From Hydrogenophaga sp. IBVHS2 (GTDB taxonomy: Bacteria > Pseudomonadota > Gammaproteobacteria > Burkholderiales > Burkholderiaceae_C), in assembly GCF_002127215.1 (NCBI RefSeq), contig NZ_NFUT01000001.1, positions 248,001-312,000 on the forward strand: a stretch of DNA of 64,000 nucleotides, in the 5' to 3' direction. Both the position numbers and the translations under genes were made by a program. Positions 28,287-36,376 of the stretch are shown piece by piece (position 1 is the first letter of the stretch; each line of letters opens with the position of its first letter). The notes beneath the pieces are model-generated. The model was not told the DNA's origin, made no database searches, and saw only the letters and a list, made by a program, of their open reading frames with translations.

Positions 28287-28874
28287 ATGACCTGGTTGAT
28301 CGTGGGACTGGTGCTGTTCCTGGGCGTGCATTCGGTGTCGATTGCGGCACCTGCTGCCCGTGACCGATGGGCTGCCTCGATGGGGCAGAACGGATGGAAG
28401 GGGCTTTATTCGCTGGTGTCGCTGGCCGGGCTGGTCCTGATCGTCATCGGTTACGGTGCGGCCCGCGAAGCCCCGGTGATCCTGTACACGCCGCCGGCCG
28501 GACTGCGGCATCTGGCGGCCCTGCTGATGCTGCCGGTGTTCATCCTGCTGTTCGCGGCCTACCTGCCGGGTCGGATCCAGCGTGCCGCGAAACACCCGAT
28601 GCTGGCGGCCGTGAAGTTCTGGGCCCTGGCCCACCTGCTCGCGAACGGTTCTCTGGCCGACGTGCTGCTGTTCGGCGGATTCCTGGCCTGGGCCGTGGCC
28701 GACCGTATCTCGGTCAAGCGCCGCGCTGCCGCCGGCATGCGCGTGGGCCCGCCCTCGAAACTTTCCGGTCCGGACCGGGATCTGTGGTCTGTCGCCGGCG
28801 GTCTGCTGGTGTACGGTGTGTTTGCCGGTTGGGCCCACGGCGCCTTGTTCGGGGTACGACCTTTCGGAGGGTGA
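28287..28874 (+). CDS. NnrU family membrane protein
   Basis: 195-aa polytopic membrane protein with six or so hydrophobic segments and the NnrU blocks HSVSIAAPAARDRWA, KHPMLAAVKFWALAHLLANG and ADVLLFGGFLAWAVAD. The NnrU name comes from denitrification regulons, but the family is also widespread without nitrite or NO reductases, and none is seen here. A related fold occurs in 15-cis-zeta-carotene isomerase. GAGGAGA at 28274-28280 precedes ATG 28287. The stop overlaps the next gene's upstream ATG. Confidence 0.87.
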   Translation: MTWLIVGLVLFLGVHSVSIAAPAARDRWAASMGQNGWKGLYSLVSLAGLVLIVIGYGAAREAPVILYTPPAGLRHLAALLMLPVFILLFAAYLPGRIQRAAKHPMLAAVKFWALAHLLANGSLADVLLFGGFLAWAVADRISVKRRAAAGMRVGPPSKLSGPDRDLWSVAGGLLVYGVFAGWAHGALFGVRPFGG

Positions 28875-28879
28875 TGGGC

Positions 28880-30013
28880 ATGGATTCAGGTGGGCGTGTC
28901 GGGGTCGCATCCGGATGGCTGCTCGTCATGGCCGCAGCGACCTGGCTGGCGCCTGCCGGGGCGGCGGCTTCGAGCGTGCGCGTGGAGCCGGTGGCTCAGG
29001 GGCTGCAGAACCCGTGGGCCATGGCGGCCATCGGCGAGGGGCGCTGGCTGGTCACCGAGCGTGCCGGGCGCATGCGCGTGGTCGAGGCCGATGGCCGACT
29101 CGGCGAGCCGCTGACCGGCGTGCCGGCGGTCGCGGCGGTGGGCCAGGGAGGGCTGCTGGACGTCATCGCCGATCGGGACTTCCCGCGCAACCGCCGGGTG
29201 CACTTCTGCTACGCCGAACCCGGTGCGGGCGGCAACTCCACCGCCATGGCGAGTGCCGAGCTGGCGCCCGACCGGAGGTCGCTCGAGGATGTGCGGGTGG
29301 TGTTCCGCCAGACGCCCAAGGTGGACAGCCGGCTGCACTTCGGCTGCCGCATCGTTCAGGCGGGTGATGGCAGCCTGTTCCTGACCCTGGGCGACCGTTA
29401 CCACCGCATGCAGGATGCCCAGACCCTGGACAACCACCACGGCAAGGTGGTGCGGGTGCGGCCCGACGGCGCGGCCCATGTCGACAACCCATTCGGTCGC
29501 CAGCCGGGTGTTCTGCCCGAGATCTACAGCCTGGGCCACCGCAACCCCCAGGGGGCCGCCCTGGGGCCCGACGGAGCACTGTGGCTGGTGGAGCATGGTC
29601 CGCAGGGGGGTGACGAGGTCAACCGCATCGTGGCCGGCCGCAACTACGGCTGGCCGGTCATCACCTACGGCGAGAACTACGGCGGCGGCCCCATCGGGGA
29701 AGGCATCACGGCCCGGGCCGGACTGGAACAGCCCCTGAAGCACTGGACGCCCTCCATCGCGCCATCGGGGATGGCCTGGCTGCGCAGCAACCGCTATGGG
29801 CCCGGCTGGCAGAACAGCCTGTTCGTGGGATCGCTGAAGTTCCGCTATCTGTCGCGGCTGGTGTTCGACAACGGCCGGCTGGTCCGGGAAGAGCGGCTCC
29901 TGCCGGAGATCGGTGCCCGCGTCCGCGATGTGCGTGAAGGCCCCGACGGGCTGCTGTACCTGCTCACCGACGACCGCAACGGGCGGCTGCTGCGGGTGGT
30001 GCCCGGCGGCTGA
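28880..30013 (+). CDS. PQQ-dependent sugar dehydrogenase family (soluble aldose dehydrogenase-like)
   Basis: 377-aa exported beta-propeller protein. The signal peptide (about residues 10-32) ends in APAGAAA. Propeller blocks include GLQNPWAMAAIGEGRWLVTER, GDRYHRMQDAQTLDNHHGKVVR, YSLGHRNPQGAALGPDG and EHGPQGGDEVNRI. It should oxidise aldose sugars in the periplasm using PQQ. GGAGG at 28866-28870 is 9 bases from ATG 28880 and only 3 from ATG 28874, so the former was chosen. It is the last gene of the ATP-grasp unit; a functional link to the unit is uncertain. Confidence 0.88.
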   Translation: MDSGGRVGVASGWLLVMAAATWLAPAGAAASSVRVEPVAQGLQNPWAMAAIGEGRWLVTERAGRMRVVEADGRLGEPLTGVPAVAAVGQGGLLDVIADRDFPRNRRVHFCYAEPGAGGNSTAMASAELAPDRRSLEDVRVVFRQTPKVDSRLHFGCRIVQAGDGSLFLTLGDRYHRMQDAQTLDNHHGKVVRVRPDGAAHVDNPFGRQPGVLPEIYSLGHRNPQGAALGPDGALWLVEHGPQGGDEVNRIVAGRNYGWPVITYGENYGGGPIGEGITARAGLEQPLKHWTPSIAPSGMAWLRSNRYGPGWQNSLFVGSLKFRYLSRLVFDNGRLVREERLLPEIGARVRDVREGPDGLLYLLTDDRNGRLLRVVPGG

Positions 30014-30028
30014 AGGCCGGGCAGGGGG

Positions 30029-30862
30029 TCAACGGGTCAGCCAGCGCCGGGCCAGGTGGCTGCCGGCGTCCACCAGCGCCACCATGAGCAGCATGGCACC
30101 CAGGATGGTGGCGGTCTTGCCCATCTGGAACAGGCCCATGTGGAAGGACAGCAGCTGCCCCAGACCACCGGCGCCCACCACGCCCAGCACGGCGGCGGCG
30201 CGGATGTTGTTCTCCCAGCGGTAGAGCGTGTAGCTCATGAGCTGAGGCAGCACCTGGGGCAGCGTCGCGTACAGGAACACCCGCAGCGCACCCACCCCTT
30301 GCACGCGCAGCGCATCGCCCGGGCCGGGAGGGGCGTTCTCGATGGCTTCGGCAAACAGCCGGCCGAGCACGCCGCTGGTGTGCAGCGCCAGCGCCAAGGT
30401 GCCGGCGAACGGCCCCAGGCCGGCGCTGATGAGCAGCAGGGCAGCCCACACCAGTTCGGGGATGCTGCGCAGGGCATTGAGCAGCCAGCGGGTGGGCGCA
30501 CGCCCCCAGGCCCGGTCGGCCGCATGCAGGCGGCTGGCCGGCAGCGCCAGGGCCAGGCCCAGTGCGGCGGCCAGGCCGGTGCCCAGCGCCGACATGGCCA
30601 GGGTCTCCCAGGCGCCCACGCCGACCTTGGCCAGAAACTCGGGCGACAGGTCGGGCGGAAAGAACTCGGCCACGAAGCGCCCCATGCTGCGGGCGGCATC
30701 GATCGACAGGAACTGGGCCCATTGCAGGTCGAGCGACCAGAAACTGGCCACCACCAGCACCAGCAGGCCGGTGGTGAACCAGCAGGCCTTGCAGCGCGCG
30801 TGCCACAGGGGCGGCGGCAGCCGGTAGGGCTGGTTGGCGGCACGGGGCTTCATGGACGGCAT
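30029..30862 (-). CDS. ABC transporter permease, PhnE type (predicted selenate importer)
   Basis: 277-aa inner-membrane permease with six hydrophobic segments and the PhnE-family motif ALRSIPELVWAALLLI plus RVQGVGALRVFLYATLPQV and the C-terminal GVVGAGGLGQLL. It is the second of two adjacent paralogous permeases, 9 bases after the first, downstream of a PhnC-like ATPase and a PhnD-like binding protein. The ABC set sits back-to-back with a SenB-like gene and selD, the context in which such importers are predicted to carry selenate or selenite rather than phosphonate. Confidence 0.88.
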   Translation of the reverse strand: MPSMKPRAANQPYRLPPPLWHARCKACWFTTGLLVLVVASFWSLDLQWAQFLSIDAARSMGRFVAEFFPPDLSPEFLAKVGVGAWETLAMSALGTGLAAALGLALALPASRLHAADRAWGRAPTRWLLNALRSIPELVWAALLLISAGLGPFAGTLALALHTSGVLGRLFAEAIENAPPGPGDALRVQGVGALRVFLYATLPQVLPQLMSYTLYRWENNIRAAAVLGVVGAGGLGQLLSFHMGLFQMGKTATILGAMLLMVALVDAGSHLARRWLTR

Positions 30863-30871
30863 GGCTTGGCC

Positions 30872-31714
30872 TCAACCCAGGCTGCGGCGCAGGGCACTGC
30901 TGGCCCGGTCGGCCAGCGCCACCAGGGCCATGAACACCAGCAGCATGAGCGCCACCTCGCCGCCGTTGAACATCTTCATGGAGTTGTCCAGTTGCTGGCC
31001 CAGGCCACCGGCGCCCACGAAGCCCAGCACCACCGAGGAGCGGATGGCGCATTCCCAGCGGTAGACGGTGTAGCTGGTGAGCTCGGCCGCGTTGGCGGGC
31101 AGCAGCCCGTAGAAGAAGGCCTGCAGCCGCCCGGCGCCATTGCGCAGCAGGGTCTGGGTGGGGTGGGCCTCGCCGCTTTCCAGGATCTCGCCGTACACCT
31201 TGCCCAGCATGCCGCCATAGGTGAGCGCGATCGCCAGCACGCCGGCCGTGGGTCCCAGGCCCACCACCCGCACGAACACCAGCGCCCACACCAGCTCCGG
31301 GATGCTGCGCAGCACGATGAGCAGCCAGCGCACCCCCTGCCGCACCAGCGCGGGCAGCCGGTCCATGCGGCCTGCCAGCGCCGACACCGACAGGACCCGG
31401 GTCGACAGCAGCGTGAGCGGGATGGCGATCACGAGCGCGAGGGTGACGCCGGCCGTGGCCATGGCCACGGTGCGCCAGGTCTCGCGGGCCACCAGCCACA
31501 GGAATTCGCCGCTGGTGTTGAGCGGCCAGAAGCTGGCGAGAAAGGTGCCGGTGACCTTGAGGTTGCGCGGCTCCAGCAGCACCCAGGGCCGGAATTCGGT
31601 GGCCACGCCCAGCGGCCACAGCACCGCCAGCAGGGCGCCGATCCAGAACACGCGGCCCAGCCAGGCCGGGTCCCGGTCGGGAACCTTCAGGGGTGCACGG
31701 GTGAGGGCGTTCAT
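30872..31714 (-). CDS. ABC transporter permease, PhnE type (predicted selenate importer)
   Basis: 280-aa paralogue of the following permease, with VLRSIPELVWALVFVRVVG, the assembly segment ILESGEAHPTQTLLRNGA and the same C-terminal GFVGAGGLGQQLD. PhnE-type systems often use two permease genes that form a heterodimer. The frame is open further upstream into phnC, but ATG 31714 gives a normal N-terminus 28 bases after the ATPase gene. Substrate is inferred from neighbouring selenium genes. Confidence 0.88.
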   Translation of the reverse strand: MNALTRAPLKVPDRDPAWLGRVFWIGALLAVLWPLGVATEFRPWVLLEPRNLKVTGTFLASFWPLNTSGEFLWLVARETWRTVAMATAGVTLALVIAIPLTLLSTRVLSVSALAGRMDRLPALVRQGVRWLLIVLRSIPELVWALVFVRVVGLGPTAGVLAIALTYGGMLGKVYGEILESGEAHPTQTLLRNGAGRLQAFFYGLLPANAAELTSYTVYRWECAIRSSVVLGFVGAGGLGQQLDNSMKMFNGGEVALMLLVFMALVALADRASSALRRSLG

Positions 31715-31742
31715 GCGTGGGGCAGCGACGTCGGTCGTCGCT

Positions 31743-32576
31743 TCAGCGGCAGTGCATGGCCACCGGCTGGGGCCCGCCCCGGTCGGGCTCGGCCACCACG
31801 GGTGCAGGCCCCTGCAGCTCGTGCTCGAACTGGGCGTACAACGCCGCGAGTCGCTGGGGCGTGACGGCCGACGACGGCAGGTCGAAGGCCACCTCGCCAT
31901 CGCGCAGGCCGATGATGCGCGGGAAATGGGCCAGGGCCACATCCACCTGGTGCAGCGTGGCGACCAGGGTGGCGCGGCGCTCGCGGGCACTGCCCACCAG
32001 CGTCTCGATGGCCAGCCGCGACCGCGACGGGTCCAGCGCCGACAGCGGCTCGTCGATGAGCCACAGGCGGGCCGGCGCGAGCAGGGCACGGGCCAGGCCG
32101 ACCCGCTGGCGTTCGCCGCCGGAGAGCCGGTCGACCCGCGCAAACAGCTTGTCGGCCAGATCGAAGCGGTCCAGCGCCTCATGAGCTGCCGGAATGTCGG
32201 AGGGGTAGAGCAGCGAGCGCAGGCTGGCCAGCAGGCCCATGGCGGGCAGGCGTCCGGCCAGCACGGCGGTCACCACCCGCTGCCGTGGCGGCAGCGGCGG
32301 CACCTGCGGCGCCAGGAACAGCTGGCCGCGCAGGCGCTGCAGGTCGGCCACCGGCATTTGCCAGGGCGAGGCGCCATCGAAGCGCAGCTCGCCGGCCGAC
32401 GGCCTGAGCGCGCAGGCCAGCAGCTGCAGCAGGGTGGTCTTGCCGGCTCCCGAAGGGCCGATCACCGCCACCTGCTCGCCCGATGCGATGCGCAGCCCGA
32501 GTCCGCTCAAGGCCGGACGGGTGCCTGCCTGGGCCGCCGGATGGCGGGCGGCCAGGTCGATCAGCTCGATGTCCAC
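31743..32576 (-). CDS. ABC transporter ATP-binding protein, PhnC type (predicted selenate importer)
   Basis: 277-aa ATPase with Walker A GPSGAGKTT, Q-loop FLAPQVPPL, signature LSGGERQR, Walker B LWLIDEP and switch histidine in TLHQVDVAL. The start is a GTG at 32576, with AGGA about 9 bases upstream, 16 bases after the binding-protein stop. The Pro-rich Q-loop region and about 40 extra C-terminal residues are slightly unusual for PhnC. Confidence 0.9.
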   Translation of the reverse strand: MDIELIDLAARHPAAQAGTRPALSGLGLRIASGEQVAVIGPSGAGKTTLLQLLACALRPSAGELRFDGASPWQMPVADLQRLRGQLFLAPQVPPLPPRQRVVTAVLAGRLPAMGLLASLRSLLYPSDIPAAHEALDRFDLADKLFARVDRLSGGERQRVGLARALLAPARLWLIDEPLSALDPSRSRLAIETLVGSARERRATLVATLHQVDVALAHFPRIIGLRDGEVAFDLPSSAVTPQRLAALYAQFEHELQGPAPVVAEPDRGGPQPVAMHCR

Positions 32577-32592
32577 CGCGGTCCGTCCTGCG

Positions 32593-33447
32593 TCACAGCA
32601 GGCCGGCGCTGCGGGCCGCGGCTTCCAGCCCCTTGTAGTTCTCGGGCTTGGTCTCGATGTAGCGGGTGGCGCGGTTGAGCTTGAGGATCTCGGCCTGCTC
32701 GGGCACGGCCGGGTTCAGGCCGATGAGCGCGGCCTTGATCTTCTCGCGCTGGGCAGCCGGCATGTCGGCATGCACCGACCAGTTGTAGTTGAAGTAGCCG
32801 GGGGTGGTGTAGAACACGTCGACCGCCTTGGTGTCGACCTTGTTCTCGCCCACGAACTTGCGCCACACGGTGATGTCGAGCGCGGCAGCGTCGACCTTGC
32901 CGCTGACCACCGAAGCGATGGTGGCGTCGTGCGCGCCGCTGTAGGCGATGCGGGCAAAGTCCTTCTCGGGGTTCATGCCGGCCTGCAGCAGGAAGCTGCG
33001 CGGCATCAGGTGGCCGGAGGTGCTGCTCTGCGACCCGAACGACACCTGCTTGCCCTTCATGTCGGCCAGGTTCTTGATGCCCGAGTCGGTCTTGGCGATG
33101 AACACCGACTGGAACTTGGTGTCTTCCTCGCGCTGGGCGATCGGGATGATCTTGCCGCCCGAACGCAGGTTGGCCTGCACATGGGTGAAGCCACCGAACC
33201 AGACCAGATCGACCTTCTTGTTGACCAGCGCCTCCACGGCGGCCGGGTAGTCGCTCACCGGGGTGAACTCGACCTTCATGCCGAGCTGCTTTTCCAGGTA
33301 GGTCGCCAGCGGGGTGAACTTGCGGATCTGTTCGGTGGCGGCTTCTTCGGGGATGGTGGTCACGCGCAGGGTCTGGGCGTGGACGGAGGCAGCGGCCAGC
33401 AGGGCCAGCGCGGTCAGGCTGCGGCGCAGCAGGGTGGTCAGGGTCAT
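32593..33447 (-). CDS. PhnD-type periplasmic binding protein, predicted for selenate/selenite
   Basis: 284-aa exported binding protein (signal ending SVHAQ) of the phosphate/phosphite/phosphonate-binding family. Blocks are VTTIPEEAATEQIRKFTPLA, KKVDLVWFGGFTHVQA, GKQVSFGSQSSTSGHLMPR and AYSGAHDATIASVVSGKVDA. The family recognises oxyanions. A subgroup encoded beside selD and a SenB-type glycosyltransferase is annotated as putative selenate-binding, and this gene has exactly that context (157 bases divergent from the SenB-like gene). The ligand is therefore inferred. No C-P lyase or phosphite dehydrogenase gene is nearby. Confidence 0.88.
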   Translation of the reverse strand: MTLTTLLRRSLTALALLAAASVHAQTLRVTTIPEEAATEQIRKFTPLATYLEKQLGMKVEFTPVSDYPAAVEALVNKKVDLVWFGGFTHVQANLRSGGKIIPIAQREEDTKFQSVFIAKTDSGIKNLADMKGKQVSFGSQSSTSGHLMPRSFLLQAGMNPEKDFARIAYSGAHDATIASVVSGKVDAAALDITVWRKFVGENKVDTKAVDVFYTTPGYFNYNWSVHADMPAAQREKIKAALIGLNPAVPEQAEILKLNRATRYIETKPENYKGLEAAARSAGLL

Positions 33448-33589
33448 GGGGTTTCCAGGCAAAGGGTGAAAACGCGGGAGGGGTGGGAGGCCGGGGCAAG
33501 GTCGGCCGTGCCGTATTAGAACCGGATCGGCGACCGCTCGACGCCCGAGGGCTTTCCCCCCGGCGACGCCGCCGCGGCCGCTGCCGGCG

Positions 33590-33595
33590 GACAAT
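33590..33595 (+). promoter_or_regulatory. Possible -10 hexamer (GACAAT) of the senB-selD unit
   Basis: GACAAT lies 9 bases before the ATG of the SenB-like gene, in the 157-base divergent region shared with the predicted selenate importer. The spacing implies a leaderless or near-leaderless transcript. The -35 is not obvious. Low-confidence reading. Confidence 0.28.
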
Positions 33596-33604
33596 CCACA
33601 CCCC

Positions 33605-34609
33605 ATGCGTCCTTCCCTCGTCCTTGTCACGCCGGCCCTGGCGGACGCCAACAACGGCAACTGGCAGACCGCCCGACGCTGGGCCCGCATGCTGGCGAGC
33701 CGCTGGCGCGTGACCCTGGCCAAGGCATGGCATCCCGGCGCTGTCCATGCCGATGCCCTGCTGGCGCTGCATGCCCGTCGCTCGGCCGACAGCATCGCGG
33801 CCTGGTCGCTGCACCACCCCAACCGCCCGCTGGTGCTGGCCCTGACCGGCACCGACCTGTACCGCGACATCGCGGTCGATGCATCGGCCCAGGCTTCGCT
33901 GCGCGCCGCCCACCGCCTGATCGTGCTGCAGGACCAGGCCCCCTTGAGCCTGCCGCAGTCGCTGCGAGGACAATGCCACGTGGTGCTGCAGTCGTGCACC
34001 GCGCGGCGGACCTTGCCCAAGGCCGCTGACCGCCTGCGGGTGGTCGTGGTCGGCCATCTGCGCGAGGAGAAGGACCCGGCCACGCTGCTGGCGGCAGCGG
34101 CGCTGCTGCGCCCGGAGGAAGGCATCCTCATCGATCACATCGGTGCGGCCCTGGACCCGGCCCTGGGCGAGGCCGCCACCCGCACCGCCGCGCAGTGCCC
34201 GCACTACCGCTGGCTGGGTGCCTTGCCGCACGACCGCACCCGCGAGCGCATCCAGCGCGCCCACCTGCTGGTGCATCCCAGCCGCATGGAAGGCGGCGCC
34301 CACGTGATCATGGAGGCGTTGCGCAGCGGCACCCCTGTGCTGGCCTCCGACATCGACGGCAATGTGGGCATGCTGGGCGAGGGCTACCTCGGCTACTTCC
34401 CCGTGGGCGATGCCGACGCCCTGGTGGCCGCACTGCGGGCCCTGCGCCACAGCCAGGGGGGCCCGTCACCCTTGAGCCTGTCCCACCTGCAAGCACAATG
34501 CGCCACACGGGCGCCCTTGTTCGATCCCGCGTCCGAACGTGCCGCCCTGCTGCGCGCGCTGGACTTCACCGCTTCCCCCTTGCTGCTTTCTGCCGGAGAC
34601 CCGCCATGA
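33605..34609 (+). CDS. senB: SenB-like selenosugar synthase (GT4-type glycosyltransferase beside selD)
   Basis: 334-aa GT-B fold glycosyltransferase. The N-terminal half starts LVLVTPALADANNGNWQTARRWARML and contains LTGTDLYRDI; the C-terminal half has VVVVGHLREEKDP and the donor-binding HPSRMEGGAHVIMEAL (Glu229). This is the selD-associated family (TIGR04348 as I recall it) to which SenB belongs. SenB couples selenophosphate with a UDP-sugar to make a selenosugar in the selenoneine pathway. The ATGA overlap with selD supports that use. No senA (EgtB-like) gene is in the window, so the end product is open. Confidence 0.82.
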   Translation: MRPSLVLVTPALADANNGNWQTARRWARMLASRWRVTLAKAWHPGAVHADALLALHARRSADSIAAWSLHHPNRPLVLALTGTDLYRDIAVDASAQASLRAAHRLIVLQDQAPLSLPQSLRGQCHVVLQSCTARRTLPKAADRLRVVVVGHLREEKDPATLLAAAALLRPEEGILIDHIGAALDPALGEAATRTAAQCPHYRWLGALPHDRTRERIQRAHLLVHPSRMEGGAHVIMEALRSGTPVLASDIDGNVGMLGEGYLGYFPVGDADALVAALRALRHSQGGPSPLSLSHLQAQCATRAPLFDPASERAALLRALDFTASPLLLSAGDPP

Positions 34610-35670
34610 CCACCGCCACCCCCACCCAGCCCCGCCTCACCAGCCTCTCGCACGGCGGCGGCTGCGGCTGCAAGATTGCCCCTGGCGTGCTCAGCGAGAT
34701 CCTCAAGGGCACGGCAGCCATGCCCATCCCGAAGGAGCTGCTGGTGGGCATCGAGACCGCCGACGATGCGGCCGTCTATCAGCTCAACGACGAGCAGGCG
34801 CTGATCGCCACCACCGATTTCTTCATGCCCATCGTCGACGACCCGTACGACTTCGGGCGCATCGCCGCCACCAATGCCATCAGCGACGTGTACGCCATGG
34901 GCGGCACGCCCATCATGGCGCTGGCGCTGGTGGGCATGCCGATCGCGGTGCTGTCCACCGAGACCATCGGGCGCATCCTGGCCGGCGGGCAGGACGTGTG
35001 CCGCGCCGCCGGCATCCCGATTGCGGGCGGTCACACCATCGACTCGGTCGAGCCCATCTACGGCCTGGTGGCCCTGGGCCTGGTGCACCCCAAGCGGGTC
35101 AAGCGCAACGCCGACGCCCGCGTGGGCGACCGTCTGGTGCTGGGCAAGCCGGTGGGCGTGGGTGTGCTGTCGGCCGCGCTCAAGAAGGACCGGCTGGACG
35201 CCGAGGGCTATGCCCGCATGATCGAGAACACCACCCGCCTCAACACCCCCGGCCCCGACCTGGCGGCCATGCCTGGCGTGCACGCGCTGACCGACATCAC
35301 CGGCTTCGGCCTGGCCGGCCATGCCCTGGAGATGGCGCGCGGCGCCGACGCGGCGGTGCATATCGACATGGCCCGGGTGCCGCTGCTGCCCGGCGTGCGT
35401 GCGCTGGCGGCAGCGGGCATGGTCACCGGGGCATCGGGCCGCAACTGGGCCGCCTACGGCCACGAGGTGCGGCTGGGCTCGGGTCTGCAGCCGGTCGATC
35501 AGGCGCTGCTGTCCGACCCGCAGACCAGCGGCGGCCTGCTGGTGTCGTGCGACGCGGCTTCGGTGGACGAGGTGCTGGCGGTCTTCCGCCGGCACGGCTT
35601 TGCCGATGCAGCGGAGGTGGGATCCATCGTCGCGGCCGAGGGCAGCGGCGTGCGCCTGATCGTGGACTGA
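34606..35670 (+). CDS. selD: Selenide, water dikinase (selenophosphate synthase)
   Basis: 354-aa enzyme that makes selenophosphate from selenide and ATP. The N-terminal active site SHGGGCGCK has Cys20, Cys22 and Lys23, aligned with catalytic Cys17, Cys19 and Lys20 of E. coli SelD. AIRS/PurM-like blocks follow: TTDFFMPIVDDPYDFGRIAA, TNAISDVYAMGG, AGGHTIDSVEPIYG and DITGFGLAGHALEM. It overlaps the SenB-like gene by four bases (a SenC-type arrangement). A general role supplying selenocysteine or selenouridine synthesis is also possible; those genes are not in view. Confidence 0.95.
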   Translation: MTTATPTQPRLTSLSHGGGCGCKIAPGVLSEILKGTAAMPIPKELLVGIETADDAAVYQLNDEQALIATTDFFMPIVDDPYDFGRIAATNAISDVYAMGGTPIMALALVGMPIAVLSTETIGRILAGGQDVCRAAGIPIAGGHTIDSVEPIYGLVALGLVHPKRVKRNADARVGDRLVLGKPVGVGVLSAALKKDRLDAEGYARMIENTTRLNTPGPDLAAMPGVHALTDITGFGLAGHALEMARGADAAVHIDMARVPLLPGVRALAAAGMVTGASGRNWAAYGHEVRLGSGLQPVDQALLSDPQTSGGLLVSCDAASVDEVLAVFRRHGFADAAEVGSIVAAEGSGVRLIVD

Positions 35671-35683
35671 TCCGGAGGTCGAC

Positions 35684-36376
35684 ATGGACATCAAGGTTCT
35701 GGCCTTCGACATCTTCGGCACCGTGGTCGACTGGCACGGCAGCATCGTCCGTGAGGTGCAGACCCTCTACCCGCAGGTCGACGCCGACGCCTTCGCCCTG
35801 GCCTGGCGCGCCGGCTACCAGCCGGCCATGCAGCGGGTGCGTTCCGGCCAGCAGGGCTGGACCCGCATCGACGAGCTGCACCGCCAGATCCTGGACGACA
35901 TCCTGCCGCGCTTCGGCCTGGACCACCTGGACGACGAAGCCCGCCGCCACCTCAACCGCGTGTGGCACCGGCTCGATGCCTGGCCCGACAGCGTGGCCGG
36001 CCTGCACCGGCTCAAGAGCCGCTTCACCATCACCTCGCTGTCCAACGGCAACATCGGCCTGCTCACGAACATGGCCAAGCGTGCCGGCCTGCCGTGGGAC
36101 TGCGTGCTCTCGGCCGAGGTGTTCCGCGCCTACAAGCCCGACCCGCGCACCTACCTGGGCGTGGCCGAAACCTTCGACCTGGCGCCGTCGCAGGTGATGC
36201 TGGTGGCGGCACACCAGGACGATCTGGCGGCCGCCCGCGCCTGTGGCCTGGCCACCGCCTACATCGAGCGACCGCTGGAGTTCGGCGCGGCACACATCAA
36301 GGATGTCTCGCCCGACGCGGCCAACACGCTGCACGCGCGCGACCTGCAGCACCTGGCCGATCAGCTCGGCTGCTGA
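35684..36376 (+). CDS. Haloacid dehalogenase type II (HAD superfamily hydrolase)
   Basis: 230-aa HAD enzyme of the L-2-haloacid dehalogenase subgroup. Nucleophile Asp9 lies in FDIFGTVVDW, Arg42 in AWRAGYQ, Ser120-Asn121 in SLSNGN, Lys151 in AYKPDPRTY, and the acidic end VAAHQDD at 174-180. These are the residues used for hydrolytic dehalogenation, but many family members have other substrates. GGAGG lies just upstream of ATG 35684, 13 bases after selD, so it is likely co-transcribed with the selenium genes. Its 3' end overlaps the convergent flavoprotein gene by 16 bases. Confidence 0.87.
   Translation: MDIKVLAFDIFGTVVDWHGSIVREVQTLYPQVDADAFALAWRAGYQPAMQRVRSGQQGWTRIDELHRQILDDILPRFGLDHLDDEARRHLNRVWHRLDAWPDSVAGLHRLKSRFTITSLSNGNIGLLTNMAKRAGLPWDCVLSAEVFRAYKPDPRTYLGVAETFDLAPSQVMLVAAHQDDLAAARACGLATAYIERPLEFGAAHIKDVSPDAANTLHARDLQHLADQLGC

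Noticed and set aside
28287..28874. Denitrification island signalled by NnrU
   Set aside because: No nitrite, NO or N2O reductase genes in the window; NnrU is widespread outside denitrifiers.
30029..33447. Phosphonate or phosphite uptake and degradation locus
   Set aside because: The ABC family fits, but no catabolic genes are present and the divergent neighbours are senB-like and selD, so selenium oxyanion uptake is the better reading.
33605..35670. Complete selenoneine pathway
   Set aside because: SenB-like and SelD proteins are present, but no SenA/EgtB-like or EgtD-like gene is in the window, so selenoneine production cannot be claimed.
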